From the IMG/VR virus record IMGVR_UViG_3300033990_000306, positions 24,475 through 88,474 of that record: a DNA stretch of 64,000 bases; one strand, written 5' to 3'. The position numbers were made by a program, and so were the translations under genes. Below the pieces are notes generated by a model. That model was not told where the DNA came from. It searched no databases and saw nothing but the letters and a program-made list of their open reading frames with translations. This document shows positions 63,895 through 64,000 of this stretch, in pieces (the stretch's first letter is position 1; each line of letters starts with the position of its first letter). The stretch comes from a virus.

Positions 63895-64000
63895 TGAGAA
63901 TAGAAGTATGTGAAGCCTGTGGGAATGGAATTAACATTAAACGAGGATACTTTGTACGAGTGTATGAAGAGTTTCCAGAAAAGCACGTCTATCATCTTTT
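63894..64000 (+). CDS. Zinc-site protein, 3' partial
   Basis: Starts at ATG 63894, overlapping the previous stop by one base, and runs off the window. VCEACGNGINIKRGYFVRVY resembles the start of the protein at 62346, so it is probably a related zinc-binding protein. Confidence 0.45.
   Translation, partial: MRIEVCEACGNGINIKRGYFVRVYEEFPEKHVYHL

Noticed and set aside
1-64000. tRNA genes
   Set aside because: I saw no cloverleaf with a T-arm GGTTCRANTCC-like sequence; a tRNAscan-SE run would settle it.

Overview
The window looks like part of the genome of a head-tailed (HK97-fold, siphovirus-like) virus of an archaeon. It is AT-rich and densely packed, and every gene I can support lies on the + strand. 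Tailed-virus hallmarks are a U35 prohead protease, scaffold, major capsid protein, head-tail connector, tail tube, a tail chaperone with a frameshift arrangement, tape measure, baseplate hub and large terminase. Archaeal hallmarks are TATA boxes about 27-31 bases before leaderless start codons, a PriS-PriL-type primase, family B DNA polymerase, RPA-like protein, XPF-type nuclease and a RadA-like ATPase. The first and last genes run off the window, no portal gene is seen, and the genome is therefore larger than 64 kb. The host cannot be named from the sequence.

Layout: 0-6 kb holds tail/adhesin proteins, three of which share a C-terminal domain. 6-24 kb is the head and tail module (protease, ADP-ribosyltransferase-like domain, scaffold, capsid protein, connector, tail tube, chaperone, tape measure, hub), interrupted by a B12-dependent ribonucleotide reductase and an S-adenosylmethionine decarboxylase. 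24-31 kb is replication and repair. 31-35 kb holds 7-deazaguanine genes (QueE, FolE, a QueD-like T-fold protein, a DpdA-like transglycosylase) and a glycosyltransferase, followed by the terminase at 35.4-36.8 kb. 37-38.5 kb has small genes, several with a shared N-terminal peptide. 38.5-42.2 kb is an accessory island with repeated strong promoters, a structured RNA, a pentapeptide-repeat protein, a hammerhead ribozyme and a DUF1874 (AcrIII-1-like) protein. 42.2-46 kb has three tandem paralogues. 46-50.8 kb has a MoxR-type AAA ATPase and a VWA/HEXXH protein. 50.8-54.8 kb has an HNH protein, QueD, a radical SAM/SPASM enzyme and an RNA ligase. 55.5-59.6 kb is a tandem array of 13 small paralogues, mostly joined by 4-base overlaps. 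59.6-64 kb is a run of small, often zinc-finger, genes.

How the parts fit together: FolE, QueD and QueE should convert GTP to 7-carboxy-7-deazaguanine, and the DpdA-like enzyme would place a deazaguanine in viral DNA, probably protecting it from nucleases. No QueC is visible, so the inserted base may be the carboxy form, or the host may finish preQ0. The reductase and replication genes supply nucleotides and copying machinery. The decarboxylase may supply polyamines for DNA condensation.

The most striking signals are the type I hammerhead ribozyme between the pentapeptide gene and the AcrIII-1-like gene, the loss of the catalytic His in that protein, the 13-gene paralogue array, an A9 slippery run joining the protease frame to an ADP-ribosyltransferase-like frame, a pseudoknotted RNA before a gene whose best-placed start is ACG, and an N-terminal MSxLLxxAxE-like tag shared by otherwise different proteins.
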